A DNA stretch of 64,000 nt from contig CM041465.1 in assembly GCA_023213395.1 (NCBI GenBank), forward strand, positions 122,891,741 to 122,955,740, in the 5' to 3' direction. Below, one piece after another: positions 46,301 to 56,625 of the stretch. The DNA is from Cycas panzhihuaensis (Eukaryota; Cycadophyta). Positions within the stretch are counted from its first letter, which is position 1. The number at the start of each line of letters is the position of its first letter. A model generated the notes under the pieces. The model did not search any database, was not told the DNA's origin, and saw only the letters and a program-made list of their open reading frames with translations. Both the position numbers and the translations under genes were made by a program.

Positions 46301-46495
46301 GCTCGCACCAAGCATATTGAGGTTCATCACCATTTCATCAGAGAGCATGTGCAGCAAGGTGAGATCGACCTCATCTACAAGCCGATCGATCATCAACTAG
46401 CTGACATCTTCACCAAGCCACTTAGGAAAGAGAAGTTCGAGCATTTCAGAAGCGGCCTCGGCATTCGACTTAATGTTGTATCCATTTAGGGGGGT
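43341..46495 (+). pseudogene. Element I pol: protease, integrase, reverse transcriptase, RNase H
   Basis: Protease WIINSGASRHMTG near 43350 has Asn for the catalytic Asp. GAG-pre-integrase (LWHERLGHLNLDSIRE) and integrase (LVHSDICGPMTT, ILRTDNGGEY) follow. A frameshift near 44220 leads into a 476-codon frame to 45511 that holds the integrase end, a serine-rich linker, LPKWYMQTIV and most of the reverse transcriptase. YVDD is intact at 45533-45544 after a stop at 45511. RNase H follows with stops near 45920 and 45985 and a frame change near 46160, ending DNQSVIKIVKNPVFHARTKHIE and LADIFTKPL. The polypurine tract TTTAGGGGGGT ends at 46495. Confidence 0.9.
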
Positions 46496-47086
46496 TGTTA
46501 GAACCTTCATTCCTAGCATTAAGTCTTGACCTTGTGTAGTTATATTTTTGTCACTTTACGCCCTTAATCCTAAAGTGTCATTTGTTGCATTATAAAATTG
46601 GGCTTTGTCTTGTAGTGACTTTTCTCACATGTGCTTGTGAGAAGTCAACTTTTGTGGGCTTTGTCTTGTAGTGACTTTCCTCACATGTGCTTGTGAGAAG
46701 TCAACTTTTGTAGGCTCTAACCTTATCCTTGGAGATAGTAGAGTCCTAATCAGATTTGGCTCCTAGTCTTGATCAGTGACATGTGTTGAGATCCTGATCA
46801 TCCATTCTCCTTTATAAGGAGCCCTATTCTCATGTTTTGGTATGTAGTATTTTGTGATAGAGTTATGTTGCTGTAAGTGTTTCTTGTAGGTGAAGTGTTA
46901 AGAGTAATTCTCCTTCATGCTTGTATGTTATGATAGGTTGAGTTGAGGTTCAATACTCCTCCCTATCTCTTTTCATTTTGTACTACATCATTTCATTAAT
47001 CTAAGTTTATTGTCCTTCACATTTTGATGTCCTCTCCGACTTCTCAATAGATTCTGGCTCCTGTATTGTCTCCATTTAGTCTCACA
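46496..47086 (+). repeat. 3' LTR of element I
   Basis: 591 bp, TGTTAGAACCTTCATTCC to GTCTCACA, followed by TCTTG and the resumed reading of H. Carries the 56-bp tandem pair at 46600-46711. Confidence 0.9.
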
Positions 47087-48495
47087 TCTTGTTCCAAGAA
47101 TTCAATTTTAAGATCATAGTTAAAAAAGGTGCCAAGCATATAATCCCAAACCTGTTGTCAAGAGAAGTGGAGGCGGAACCGACAATAGGGATCCATGTTG
47201 ATTTTCTAGATGCAGAATTATTCTCCATTGAAGCAATTCCTAAATGGTACGAGAACATTGCACGTTACCGGATGACAGGACAAACACCGCAGGGAATGGA
47301 GTGAGTGGAATGACAAAGTTTAATCAGAAAAACTTTTCCCTTCTAATTAATCCAATGAATACTATATAGGATGGGACTAGATCAAGTCCTAAGAAGATGC
47401 ATAATAGAGCACAAAGTTGAGACTATCATCAGAGAAGCTCATGAGGGAGTCGCAGCGAGACATCAAGGTATCGAGTCCACAAGTAAGAAAATTCTATTGG
47501 CAAGACTCTAGTGGCCCACGATTTTTGAAGATGTACAAAAATGGGTCCGTAATTGCAATGCATGCCAGCGACTGGGAAAGCCAACAAAGAATCATTTTAT
47601 GCCCTTATGTCCTATATTGGCCCAAGCTTTGTTTGAAAAATGGGGATTGGATTTTATTGGGCCTATTAGTCCACCAACTAGGCATACAAATGCAAGTTAT
47701 ATTCTGGTAGCTACTAATGTTTTAACAAAATGGATCAAAGCAAAAGCAATGAGGACATGTGACGCCCAGAGTACAACCCAATTTCTATATGAAATGATAA
47801 TTATCCGGTTTGGCTGTCCATTAGAAATTGTTTCTGATCAAGGAAGTAGTTTTCTTAATGAAACAATAAAATATCTCACGCAGGAATTCTTGATTCAACA
47901 TTCAAAGTCTTCTCCATAATATCCGCGAGCAAATGGGCAAGTGGAGAGTACAAATAAAATTTTAAAACTAGCATGATCCAAAATTTGTAATCAAGGACGA
48001 ACGGATTGGGCAGAGCGTCTTCATTCTGTTTTATGGGCTAATAGAACAACAATAAAAAGACCCCATAAGCAAACTCCATTTCAATTGGTCTATGGGTTAG
48101 AGGCCGTAGTTCCTTTGGAATTTTAAACAGAAAGTCTGAGAGTAGCATCTCAACTATGGCTATCAGAAGATGATTCATGGGATCAACGATTTTTTGATTT
48201 AATGAAATTGGATGAAAAATGGACAAGGGCTTTGTGGGAATTAAAAGCAGAAAAGAAGAGACAAAAAGCATGGCATGATCAACACTTTAAAATCCCACAA
48301 TTTCAAGAAGGAGATCTCGTACTCTTGTATGATAGTAAATTTCATATAAAGCCAGAGTTAAAACTACGATGGCTTGGTCCATATAAGGTGAACCAAATTC
48401 GACATAACAGAGCAATGCAACTCCAACAACTTGATAGAACACTACTAGATAAACCAGTCAATGGAAGTCGACTGAAACAATATATGGCAAGTTAA
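47087..48495 (+). pseudogene. Element H integrase
   Basis: LFQEFNFKIIVKKGAKHI finishes RNase H. The zinc-binding H2C2 segment is HEGVAARHQGIEST to NCNACQ near 47440-47575. The catalytic core follows with KWGLDFIGPIS, VSDQGSSF and NGQVESTNK, so all three acidic residues are in place. The tail has FQEGDLVLLYD, RWLGPYKVNQI and NGSRLKQY, the GPY/F-type module that C kept. Stops at 47302-47304, 47510, 47917, 47974 and 48123, plus a frame change near 47330. Confidence 0.9.
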
Positions 48496-48599
48496 AAAAA
48501 AACAAAGGGACAAAAACCATGGAAACAGATTTTCCTCAATAATTTCAAATTATGGAATTTTAAAGATGGAATTTTAAAGATGAACGGTTATAATCTAGG

Positions 48600-49765
48600 A
48601 CGAAGAAGGTTGCAACCTATGGAGTAAAGCGGTTGCAACTCGGGATGTAGAAGGTTGCAACCGAGAATGCAAAATAGTTGCAACTTGGGACGCAGAAAGT
48701 TACAACCTAGGATACAGAATAGTTGCAACCTAGAATGCAGAAGGTTGCAATCTATGGAGCAAAGCGGTTGCAACCCAGGACGTAGAAGGTTGCAACCGAG
48801 AATGCAAATAGTTGCAACCTGGGATGCAGAAAGTTGCAACCTATGGAACAAATCAGTTGAAACCAAGGATGCAAAAGGTTGCAACCGAGGAAGCAAAATA
48901 GTTGTAACCTGGACACAAAAGGCTGCAACCTATGGATCAAAGTGGTTGCAACCCAAAACGCAGAAGGTTGCAACTGAGGAAGTAGAATAGTTGCAACCTA
49001 GATGCAAAAGGTTGCAACCTATGGAGCAAAGCAATTGCAACCCGGGACATAGAAGGTTGCAACTGAGGAAGCAAAATAGTTGCAACCTGGACGCAGAAGG
49101 TTGCAACCTATGAATCAAAGCGGTTACAACCCGGGATGCAGAAGGTCGCAACCGAGGAAATAAAGCAGTTGCAACTAGTGAAATAAAGTGGTTGCAACCT
49201 GGGATGTAGAAAGTTGTAACTAGAGAAGCAAGTGATTGCAACTTAGGACATAGAAGGTTGCAACTAGGGAGGAAAATCAGTTGCAACCTAGACGCAAAAC
49301 GTTGCAACTGAGGAGGTAAAACAATTGCAACACAGAATGTCAAACGATTGCAACCAGATACAATTGAGGAGGTAAAACAGTTGCAACCCAGAATGTAGAA
49401 TGTTTGCAACCAAATGCAACAAAGGAGGTAAAACAGTTGCAACCCAGAATGTAGAAGGATTGTAACCAAATGCAATAGGGAGGAATAAGGATCGTAACCA
49501 GGTGCAACTGAGGAAAGTTAAAGATTGCAACTAGATGCAATAGGGAGGAATAAGGATTACAACTAGGCGCAACTGGGGAAAGTGAAGGATTGCAACCAGA
49601 CGCAACTGGGAGGAGTAAGGATTGCAATCAGGCGCAACTAAGGAAAACAAAGAGTCACAACCAGACGTAATAGGGAAGAGTAAGGGAGTGAATCCAGGTG
49701 CAACCAAGAAAGTAAAGGATCGTAAGCAAGTGCAATCGGAAAGAATAAAAGGTGGCAACCTAGCG
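48600..49765. repeat. Palindrome array: GTTGCAAC every 22-23 bp in H
   Basis: About fifty copies of a 22-23-bp unit whose core is the perfect 8-bp palindrome GTTGCAAC or a one-base variant. Spacers alternate between types such as CTATGGAGCAAAGCG and CGGGACGTAGAAG, so a higher-order unit exists in the first half; the second half drifts to longer units. Long minus-strand frames here (48588-48896, 48930-49475) come from the repeat and are not genes. The core also occurs twice in each LTR of H. Confidence 0.9.
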
Positions 49766-50147
49766 TAATTGAGAAAAAGATTTAATAGAAAAAACTGGGG
49801 TATAAGTGGTTAATGATGGCGGCGACCGTTTGGCAGGAATCTTTGGCAATCAAATTGACGCAAGAACCAAGATGATTTGAGGAGCAAATACAGCAACAGG
49901 TGGGCGCCATGCATAGGGGGAGAGAAAAGATGGTACGATTGGGTTGCAACTTAGTTATTACAACCATAATTTGAAATGATAGTGGTTTTGCATTAGTGAC
50001 AAGTTACAAGGCAGCAAGGTTTGAAGCCGGAAAATAATCAAAAAACTCTGAAAGCGATTGCAAAAGATCAAAATGAAGAATACTAGGGGCATTTAGATTA
50101 ATCTTCGAGAAATAGATGATGAAGGAATCAGGAACGAGTGGTGTAAT
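49766..50147 (+). other. Spacer between the array and the third ORF of H
   Basis: About 380 bp with isolated GTTGCAAC-like copies near 49944. A coding-like stretch begins at about 50072 (MKNTRGI*INLREIDDEGIRNEWCN) and runs into the ORF below; a TAG at 50091-50093 breaks it. Confidence 0.5.
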
Positions 50148-51191
50148 ATGCCAAAGGAGGATGAGAGAAAAATAAACTTGACAAAGGTAGGATTTGCACA
50201 ATATGTGCAAACCGGATTGTTTCCAGCAATGACAGAATTTATGTCTACAATGATTCAAATGATAGCACACCAACTCGATCTTCTAGACATCTTAGCGAAG
50301 GCTATTGCACAAGTTTTAGGGTTACTCGATTCAAGCGAGGAGGTGCCCAGAGATAAGAGAATCCCATGGAAACAAACGGCAAAACAGCTAGGCGCGCAAA
50401 TATCAGATGTTTCTACATCTGGTATTCGTATCACTGGCATTGCAGATGATCTTAGGCATTGGGTAGCTCATTTTCTTTTTACTCAAGTAATATTAAGCCA
50501 AAAACATGTATATGTACCCACAGAGATGAGATCTGCGCTTCTGCAAGTGGCAAAGGGAGATAAGTTTAATTGGGCGTCATTTCTCTTAGGAAAGTTCATG
50601 GAAAAGTTACATAATATTAAAGCGGGTCCACAATCTACAATCTTTTACCATCAGAGTTTGTTTCACGGACTATTGTATTCACAATGCCCTGGATTGGAAC
50701 TACCTGCGGCAGAACCAGAACAATTGGTTATGACTAGTCAGATCAATTATTTCAGAAGGCAGGGAAAAATATGGCACGGTGACATCTAGGACAAAGTAAA
50801 GGATTATTTCTTAAGAAAAAACCAAGTCAGTAACCTTCAACCGACACCATCAGAAGACCAAAAGGGGAAAAGGCAACGGGAAGAGGTGACCTCCCTAGTC
50901 AATGAAGATACACAAGAAAAACAAAGGGAGAATGTTCAACAGATGGAAAAAGGGGAAAGAAATAAAGGAGAGGAGATTAGAAGAGGAAAGCAAAAGGTAG
51001 ATGGAGTGTCGATTAAGAAGGAAACTGTGGAGGAAGAGTATCTGTCAATTCTGCAACCTGAGAAACCAATAATTACAGAAGAAGAAAAAAGGAAGAAAAG
51101 AAAAATCGCCGCAAAAAAAGCCAAGCAAGAAATAATTGAAATTTTGAACAATCAGTTGGCCGAGGTGGATTTTGATTTTAACAATGAAGAA
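50148..51191 (+). pseudogene. Element H third ORF, 5' part
   Basis: After the integrase, in sense direction, 50148-50789 is open for 213 codons (MPKEDERKINLTKVGFAQYV). Near residues 120-165 it reads YVPTEMRSALLQVAKGDKFNWASFLLGKFM, which recalls proteins found in plant LTR elements under the name putative plant transposon protein; that match is from memory of the pattern and not searched. One stop at 50788-50790 separates a lysine- and glutamate-rich second half (50886-51191) ending in FNNEE, where G is inserted. It is not an obvious envelope: no signal peptide or membrane segment is evident. Confidence 0.65.
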
Positions 51192-51565
51192 TGTTGAAAT
51201 CTTAACATGGAGAACACTCATCAACAGCAAGATCAATAACATCAACAGAGATTAACATAATCATAATCAGAATGTATTACCATACCAAGAGCACCAAAGA
51301 CTCAATATGAGCCTTGATGATGTGATGTCCTTACATACTACCTCAACCACCTTTATATACCAAAGAGGTGGGAGACTATACATCCCAAGTAATGCATGTG
51401 GGACAAATACCTTTGTCCTGACCAATAGCATTACACCACTAACTTGACCAATAAACTTATATCCTTTTACATAGTATTATAATGACCTTTTGACCCTAAG
51501 ACTTAGGACTATCACTTATTATCCTAGGACCCACACACATCACACATTAAACATTATTTCTAACA
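51192..51565 (-). repeat. 3' LTR of element G
   Basis: 374 bp; on the minus strand TGTTAGAAATAATG to GATTTCAACA. The polypurine tract CATTAAACATTAAGGGGAGG precedes it on the minus strand (51566-51585), identical to that of D. Confidence 0.92.
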
Positions 51566-51655
51566 CCTCCCCTTAATGTTTAATGTTTGAACTAAGGACA
51601 ATTTGACATACATTGACACTTGACATGAATAGACGACAACATGACTATCAAGACT

Positions 51656-52576
51656 CTAATACACTTTGTCTTCTTTGAATCTCCACCGCCTTGATCTTGG
51701 AAAGGTCTTGAACACCATGTTTTGGGCATGGTCTTGGTCTTCAACCTTGTAGTGTCCTTTCTGAAGCTGTCCTTTGAACTGACGATCTTCGAGCTTTGCT
51801 TCTTTCAACTTCATACATAATTGAGAATCCTTGGACATGCAACGCAAGTAGCGAAACATGGATAATTCAAAATGATCCTGCATATATTTATCAATGATAT
51901 CTTCAAGGTGTCTTTCAAATATGTCTTCTATCACCTGTTTGCTTCTCTCTTCTTCAGTATGTGAGTGACCAAAGTAGATGTTAGCAATATCATCATCATC
52001 CAACTGCAGCAATGAGTTACCAGCTGGTAAGACACCATTATCCTCCCCTGAAGCAATGGATTTATTGAGTCGAGTCCATGTAACTGTGATGTACCTTGCT
52101 TTCTCTGTGTCACTCAAAGGGTTCCATGAACTAAGTATAGTGAGTATTTCTATGATACTCTTATGCATATGCTTCCTAATTATGGATATGCATACAAGGA
52201 ACATTGTTTCAATCTGATTGACTTTCATAATCAGGTAACCTATCCAAAAGGAAATATGAATTCGATAAGCAAGACCCTGGTGACATGATATCCTCCTTAT
52301 GTTCCTTTGAGAACAACTTTCTAGTGCCGATCTAGGATATGCTGTTATAATTTTGATCTTCTCAAGGATGAGAGTGGAGAATGTAACTGAGTTGAGGGAG
52401 ATCATGGATATTTTCCAATACATGCAAATCACTGTATGACCTGTCACCAATTGAATTCTTCCTACCATCCTGTCAACACAAACTAGGATAACATTATCCA
52501 TACCTTTTGTTAGGCAACTCATGTCTCCACGAACTGTTATCGGCAAAGATTGATGCCTGAAATCCTCAACCTCCAT
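51656..52576 (-). CDS. Element G: 306-codon ORF of unknown function, shared with D
   Basis: Open from 52576 to 51656 on the minus strand, and the same frame is open further upstream (DKAISLIKEPMEVEDF). Features: a hydrophobic, cysteine-containing central part (YRIHISFWIGYLIMKVN), an acidic patch LQLDDDDIANIYFGH, a helical charged segment (TEEERSKQVIEDIFERHLEDIIDKYM) and a basic end (FPRSRRWRFKEDKVY). The central part and the end align with D (16109-16645) with conservative changes and no gap in the central block. No known catalytic motif was recognised. It may have replaced pol in this family. Confidence 0.6.
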   Translation of the reverse strand: MEVEDFRHQSLPITVRGDMSCLTKGMDNVILVCVDRMVGRIQLVTGHTVICMYWKISMISLNSVTFSTLILEKIKIITAYPRSALESCSQRNIRRISCHQGLAYRIHISFWIGYLIMKVNQIETMFLVCISIIRKHMHKSIIEILTILSSWNPLSDTEKARYITVTWTRLNKSIASGEDNGVLPAGNSLLQLDDDDIANIYFGHSHTEEERSKQVIEDIFERHLEDIIDKYMQDHFELSMFRYLRCMSKDSQLCMKLKEAKLEDRQFKGQLQKGHYKVEDQDHAQNMVFKTFPRSRRWRFKEDKVY

Positions 52577-52593
52577 TGGTTCCTTGATGAGAC

Positions 52594-53061
52594 TTATGGC
52601 TTTGTCACCGCTTTTCCCTTTTCCTTTCTCTTCAACTTCTTCCTCTCGATTCTTTGCCCTTTTGATTCTTTGTTGTTGTATTTCTTCGTGTCCTTTTCAT
52701 TCACTTCACAAGAGTTTCCAAGCATCCTCACGAGTCCATATTCTATAGAACCCGAATAATAAAGTGATAGGCGATGGGAGGTTATCTTTATCAATGGTCG
52801 CAAGTATCACATCAATAACAATTCTATTTTTCCTTTTGAAGATTTCCTCCCTTCTTCGTGAGCCATTTCAGTCCCCATGACTGCTTTCCAAAGTTTCTTT
52901 ACTACAAATAAACTTTCCATCCTAATTTTCCACAAACGAAAATTAGTTCCAGTGTATTTGGGCAAAGGAAAATAAAGATCTGATAGCCAATATTCATTTC
53001 TCTCGTGCACAAAGGTGATAATGTCACTTAACTCCATGATGTATGATAAAAGAATATCCAC
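52594..53061 (-). pseudogene. Element G: gag-like N-terminal segment and charged linker
   Basis: On the minus strand, FPLPKYTGTNFRLWKIRMESLFVVKKLWKAVMG (shown here only by its parts LPKYTGTNF and LWKIRMESL) is the usual start of a Copia gag. After a frame change IDVILATIDKDNLPSPI and IWTREDAWKLL match the gag core, and two TGA codons follow. A lysine- and glutamate-rich linker then runs in the same frame into the 306-codon ORF, so gag and the unknown domain seem to have been one protein. Confidence 0.55.
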
Positions 53062-53193
53062 TTCAACTTGAAAATCAAATCAACAAAAGAAGACTTAAAC
53101 CTTAATCTGCTCCAGCCTCTCCTCACAATCTATAAATGTTGCCGCCAAGACAACCATCATGGTGGGCGTTTTCCTTCCACATTTTGTGTATAC

Positions 53194-53617
53194 CTATAAG
53201 CAACCAACGGACCAAAGATTGGAGTTTCCTATCAAGATTACTCTTCCAAATGATTTATCATACCACCGTGTGTTACAATCAGAAAGAAATGACCTCCTCC
53301 CGCAATAGTCTTTATCCGAATACTCGGATCGGTCATAGACCGTGAGCACGATATCTCTTTTCAACGATGATACTAAGGGTGTCATCTACAAACTCGCTCA
53401 GGGATCAATTCGCCTTCAAAGCGAAGTCACCGCGGTCAATTCGCTTACAAGTAATGGTGTCTTCGCTGATGATTCCTCGCTTCAACTCGTGTCCAATGTA
53501 AGTAGAAGAAGAGCTTAAGGGTTCGATGATAGCCTCATACACTTCAATGCCCTTCAAGTACTTCGCTACATTCAAGAACTCATTATACTCATGAAGCAAT
53601 ACTGGAGTGTTTGTCAT
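53194..53617 (-). pseudogene. Element G: upstream coding-like segment, unknown
   Basis: Two open segments on the minus strand (53405-53617, MTNTPVLLHEYNEFLNVAKY; and 53194-53385, ending FGRVILIGNSNLWSVGCL) that adjoin across a frame change. They look protein-like (charged and hydrophobic residues alternate) but match no family I recognise. Position before the gag-like segment suggests an extra N-terminal domain or a captured exon. Confidence 0.35.
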
Positions 53618-55613
53618 AGATGAGAATTAAAAAACAGGAATTCCTCGAGCTCAGGTTTCCCAAGTTTGCTTCCAGGCTTAATGCTCACTTAAAAAACAAT
53701 CAAAAAACTGCAGGATAGGACCTCCGATGATAGTCCCACTATTCACAAGCTTCACTAAGTGCAGATGCAGATGAGACTGAGGCTGAAGATAATCAATCCA
53801 GGGAAGGCACAAATAGCGACGGGGAGAAGCAATTCCAAGAAGCTTAGGGTGAAGAAGAAAGTTTGATTATGTTTTTCGAATGAGTGACATAAAAGAGTAA
53901 CCTGACATAAAAGAGGAACAGACAGTGCGCTTTTGAGACCACAATGATTCCTTCAAGAGTCACAATCAACGGCGGTGATTATGATCTAGGCATAATAGAC
54001 GATGATGACCAAGACGGTGATCCCGATCTAACATAGCAGATCGCAACAAAATCCATAGTGTTTGTGATAAACACATCTCAATATAACACCTCTCTGCGAT
54101 GGATTAGCCGAGTAGCGCCATAAAGGTCTAGATGTGTGTTGGGCTTAGGCGCTAAGGGTTCTTAGCATTTCAGACCACCGCTATGTGACGTAAGATGCCA
54201 GAGGTATGAAGTCGAGAGGGATGATGTTCGGGCTATTACTTTTGTAGCCAATGGAATCCAAAGAAGTTCACTCTTATGGGAGCCGCGATATACCCGCTTC
54301 ACGCCTTGTGGTGACTCTCAACTCAATGACAGAGGTGCCACATGTGGGAAAGAATGCTTGCGATGTGCCAGCCTAGCAAGTCTAGGAGGACATCCACAAA
54401 TGCCAAATAGAGCAATTCTTGCTGCAGTAGTAAAACTGAGGTTATCTCCTCTCGCCTCCGCATCGCACTGATTTGTCACTTGACTTGACTTCCTTGACTT
54501 CCTTGCATAGCACTTCTCAAGGCATTCCCAACAATATCCCATCGCAGGTTTTTTTTTTTCTCTGAAGAGACAAAGCCAAATGCAGATGTATCAGATGGGC
54601 ATCTAGAGGTGCTGAAAGACTTTATGCAGGGCTTGGACTTCCCTCCCAAAGGCGTTTGCTAGCTAAGCTTCCGATCATCATCAGGTCTGTGCTTGAAATA
54701 AGGGCATTCTTTTGCAGTATTATATCACCTGTTACTACAATTATTAAATTGGAAAACCTCTGGGATGGTCTATTTCAAAGGGCATCACAGGGGCACATTT
54801 TGAATGCAATCCTTGCAATACCAACACAACACTGTCATTGCCATTCTCTGCTGTCATTGACAGTGTGTAGCATTCTCCTATGCCTGAGTTAACGTCTGCA
54901 ATAGGTAGCTTGAATCTTTGTTATATAAGAGAACTAGTACTTCAACTCCATAGGCGCTCCATTACGGATTCTTTAGAGGCAACGTCCCAAGCTCCTCCTA
55001 ATCTCTTACTAGAATTACTTATAGACCTTGACAACTTATCAATTTTACCATAATCGCTCCACGAATCACTGCTGCAATTGTTTGCATCACTTTCTTTTCT
55101 TAGATTCCTTTTTCAATTCACGTCTTTGTGCATGATCATCGAATCAAGGGTGGCTCCAATATTTACAGGTGAGCATGATCTACATGAGGCTATTCATTAC
55201 AATTTTCTTCTAGCGGTAAATCTTATGGATGATTTTTCAAGAGATATAGACCTTTGTGCAACGTGTGAGAATTTCACAGATTTCATACATACTTAATAAT
55301 TGATTTTGCTTAATATTTCAACGCAAACCACGCTAGTACGAACCTTTTATTTTCAAATGGAATTCAAAGGCTATTCATATATCATCAAAAGTTTATATCA
55401 AGACAAAGTTCTTTCTTCAAAATAATCAAAGGAGCAGATACCGGAGAGATCTTATCTTCTATCAACCTTGACCGATTGGTATCTTTAAAAGGATGATTCT
55501 CAACTTGACAGAAAATGAATCTATAGAGCCACCTCCTTGCTTGAATGCTCTATCCTCCACTGGAATTCTCTTCTCTCAATCTTCTCTCTCTTCTTCTTAT
55601 AGCAGATGGTTCC
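53618..55613 (-). other. Long leader of element G
   Basis: About 2 kb between the primer site and the first coding-like segment. Several short frames (for example 54318-54542 minus) have no recognisable product. The part at 53940-54480 is GC-richer and might be captured genomic DNA. No domain seen. Confidence 0.45.
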
Positions 55614-55625
55614 GCCTCGATACCA
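55614..55625 (-). promoter_or_regulatory. Primer binding site of G
   Basis: On the minus strand TGGTATCGAGGC, a decayed or variant initiator-Met site (TGGTATCAGAGC), adjoining the 5' LTR. Confidence 0.65.
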
Positions 55626-56000
55626 TGTTGAAATCTTAACATGGAGAACACTCATCAACAAAGAAGATCAATAACATCAACAGAGATTAACATAATCATA
55701 ATCAGAATGTATTACCATACCAAGAGCACCAAAGACTCAATATGAGCCTTGATGATGTGATGTCCTTACATACTACCTCAACCACCTTTATATACCAAAG
55801 AGGTGGGAGACTATACATCTCAAGTAATGCATGTGGGACAAATACCTTTGTCCTGACCAATAGCATTACACCACTAACTTGACCAATAAACTTATATCCT
55901 TTTACATAGTATTGTAATGACCTTTTGACCCTAAGACTTAGGACTATCACTTATTATCCTAGGACCCACACACATTACACATTAAACATTATTTCTAACA
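55626..56000 (-). repeat. 5' LTR of element G
   Basis: 375 bp, partner of 51192-51565, followed by AAGAA at 56001-56005. A TTTATATACC near 55791 (GGTATATAAA on the minus strand) is a likely TATA box. Confidence 0.92.
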
Positions 56001-56559
56001 AAGAATTGGCTGAGGAAGGGATTCATCCAATGGAATGTCAGCCACATAACGTGGCACAATGGAAGGTTTCATTCCTGGCTAAAGTTATTCAGTAGTTGGT
56101 AAGTGAACTTCAAGCCTAAAACAAAAGACCACCGCCATATTTATAGAGAATCCAGAAGGCAGAGGATCAATTGGCCACTTGTGAAACAAAGTTTAAATTT
56201 TTTACCAAATTTATTTTGCATTGGATTGGAGACACCTCTCGGGTAGATCATTTGCTACTAGTTTGGATTATGCAGACACGAGAAGATGCCGAGTACGCCA
56301 ACCGGTTTTGGTCGATGATTTCTTCATTAAGAAGCGATTTGTTGTCTGTGGAAACATGAGTGAGTTGGAAGAAGAAATTGAACAACTACACTTGAGAGAG
56401 AAGCCAACAATGGCCCACCTAGAAGCATTGCACGATGTTGTAATTCTTTACGACCATTGCAGGAAGCGGGGCATAAATCCTCCTTGTACTGTTTATCGAC
56501 TAGACCCGCAACAGATTTGCAATGAGATGACGAAAATCAAGAGGGAACGAGAAGGTTAA
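56001..56559 (+). pseudogene. Element H third ORF, 3' part
   Basis: Resumes with ELAEEGIHPMECQPHNVAQW directly after G. Stops at 56093 and 56117, then an open segment 56171-56359, and after a frame change MSELEEEIEQLHLREKPTM to IKREREG (ending 56559), which looks like a coiled coil. With the 5' part the protein was about 500 residues. Confidence 0.65.
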
Positions 56560-56585
56560 TTTTTCCTAATTTTTGAAATTTTTGT

Positions 56586-56607
56586 TTACGAGTGAAAACA
56601 CTCGTAA
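56586..56607. other. Perfect hairpin near the 3' end of H
   Basis: TTACGAGTG and CACTCGTAA, 9-bp perfect arms around AAAA, between the end of the third ORF and the polypurine tract GGCTGGGGAGA (56615-56625). Confidence 0.6.
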
Positions 56608-56625
56608 GTTTTGTGGCTGGGGAGA

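Larger units (their letters stand above)
39769..47086 (+). mobile_element. Element I: Ty1/Copia retrotransposon inserted in H
   Basis: 7318 bp with LTRs at 39769-40368 and 46496-47086, initiator-Met primer site, 2-kb leader, gag and full pol. Flanks are TATTG (39764-39768) and TCTTG (47087-47091), one mismatch. Without it the RNase H to integrase junction of H reads on. Related to E and A by protein. By eye the LTRs differ at about 2 percent of positions. Confidence 0.9.
51192..56000 (-). mobile_element. Element G: non-autonomous LTR retrotransposon inserted in the third ORF of H
   Basis: 4809 bp with LTRs of 374 and 375 bp and AAGAA at 51187-51191 and 56001-56005. Removing it rejoins the third ORF of H in frame. 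The interior is on the minus strand and holds a gag-like segment and a 306-codon ORF of unknown function, but no protease, integrase or reverse transcriptase. The LTRs differ at only about six positions by eye, so it is probably the youngest insertion in the window. Confidence 0.9.

Noticed and set aside
48588-49758. Long minus-strand open frames rich in Cys, Leu and Phe
   Set aside because: They arise because the 22-23-bp repeat array has few stop codons on that strand. The residues are only translated copies of the repeat, with no domain or start context.
48600-49765. CRISPR-like array
   Set aside because: The repeats are short, variable palindromes with repeated, not unique, spacers, in a plant retrotransposon with no cas genes.
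50148-51191. Envelope gene of a retrovirus-like element
   Set aside because: No signal peptide, membrane segment or cleavage site is evident; only its position after integrase is envelope-like.
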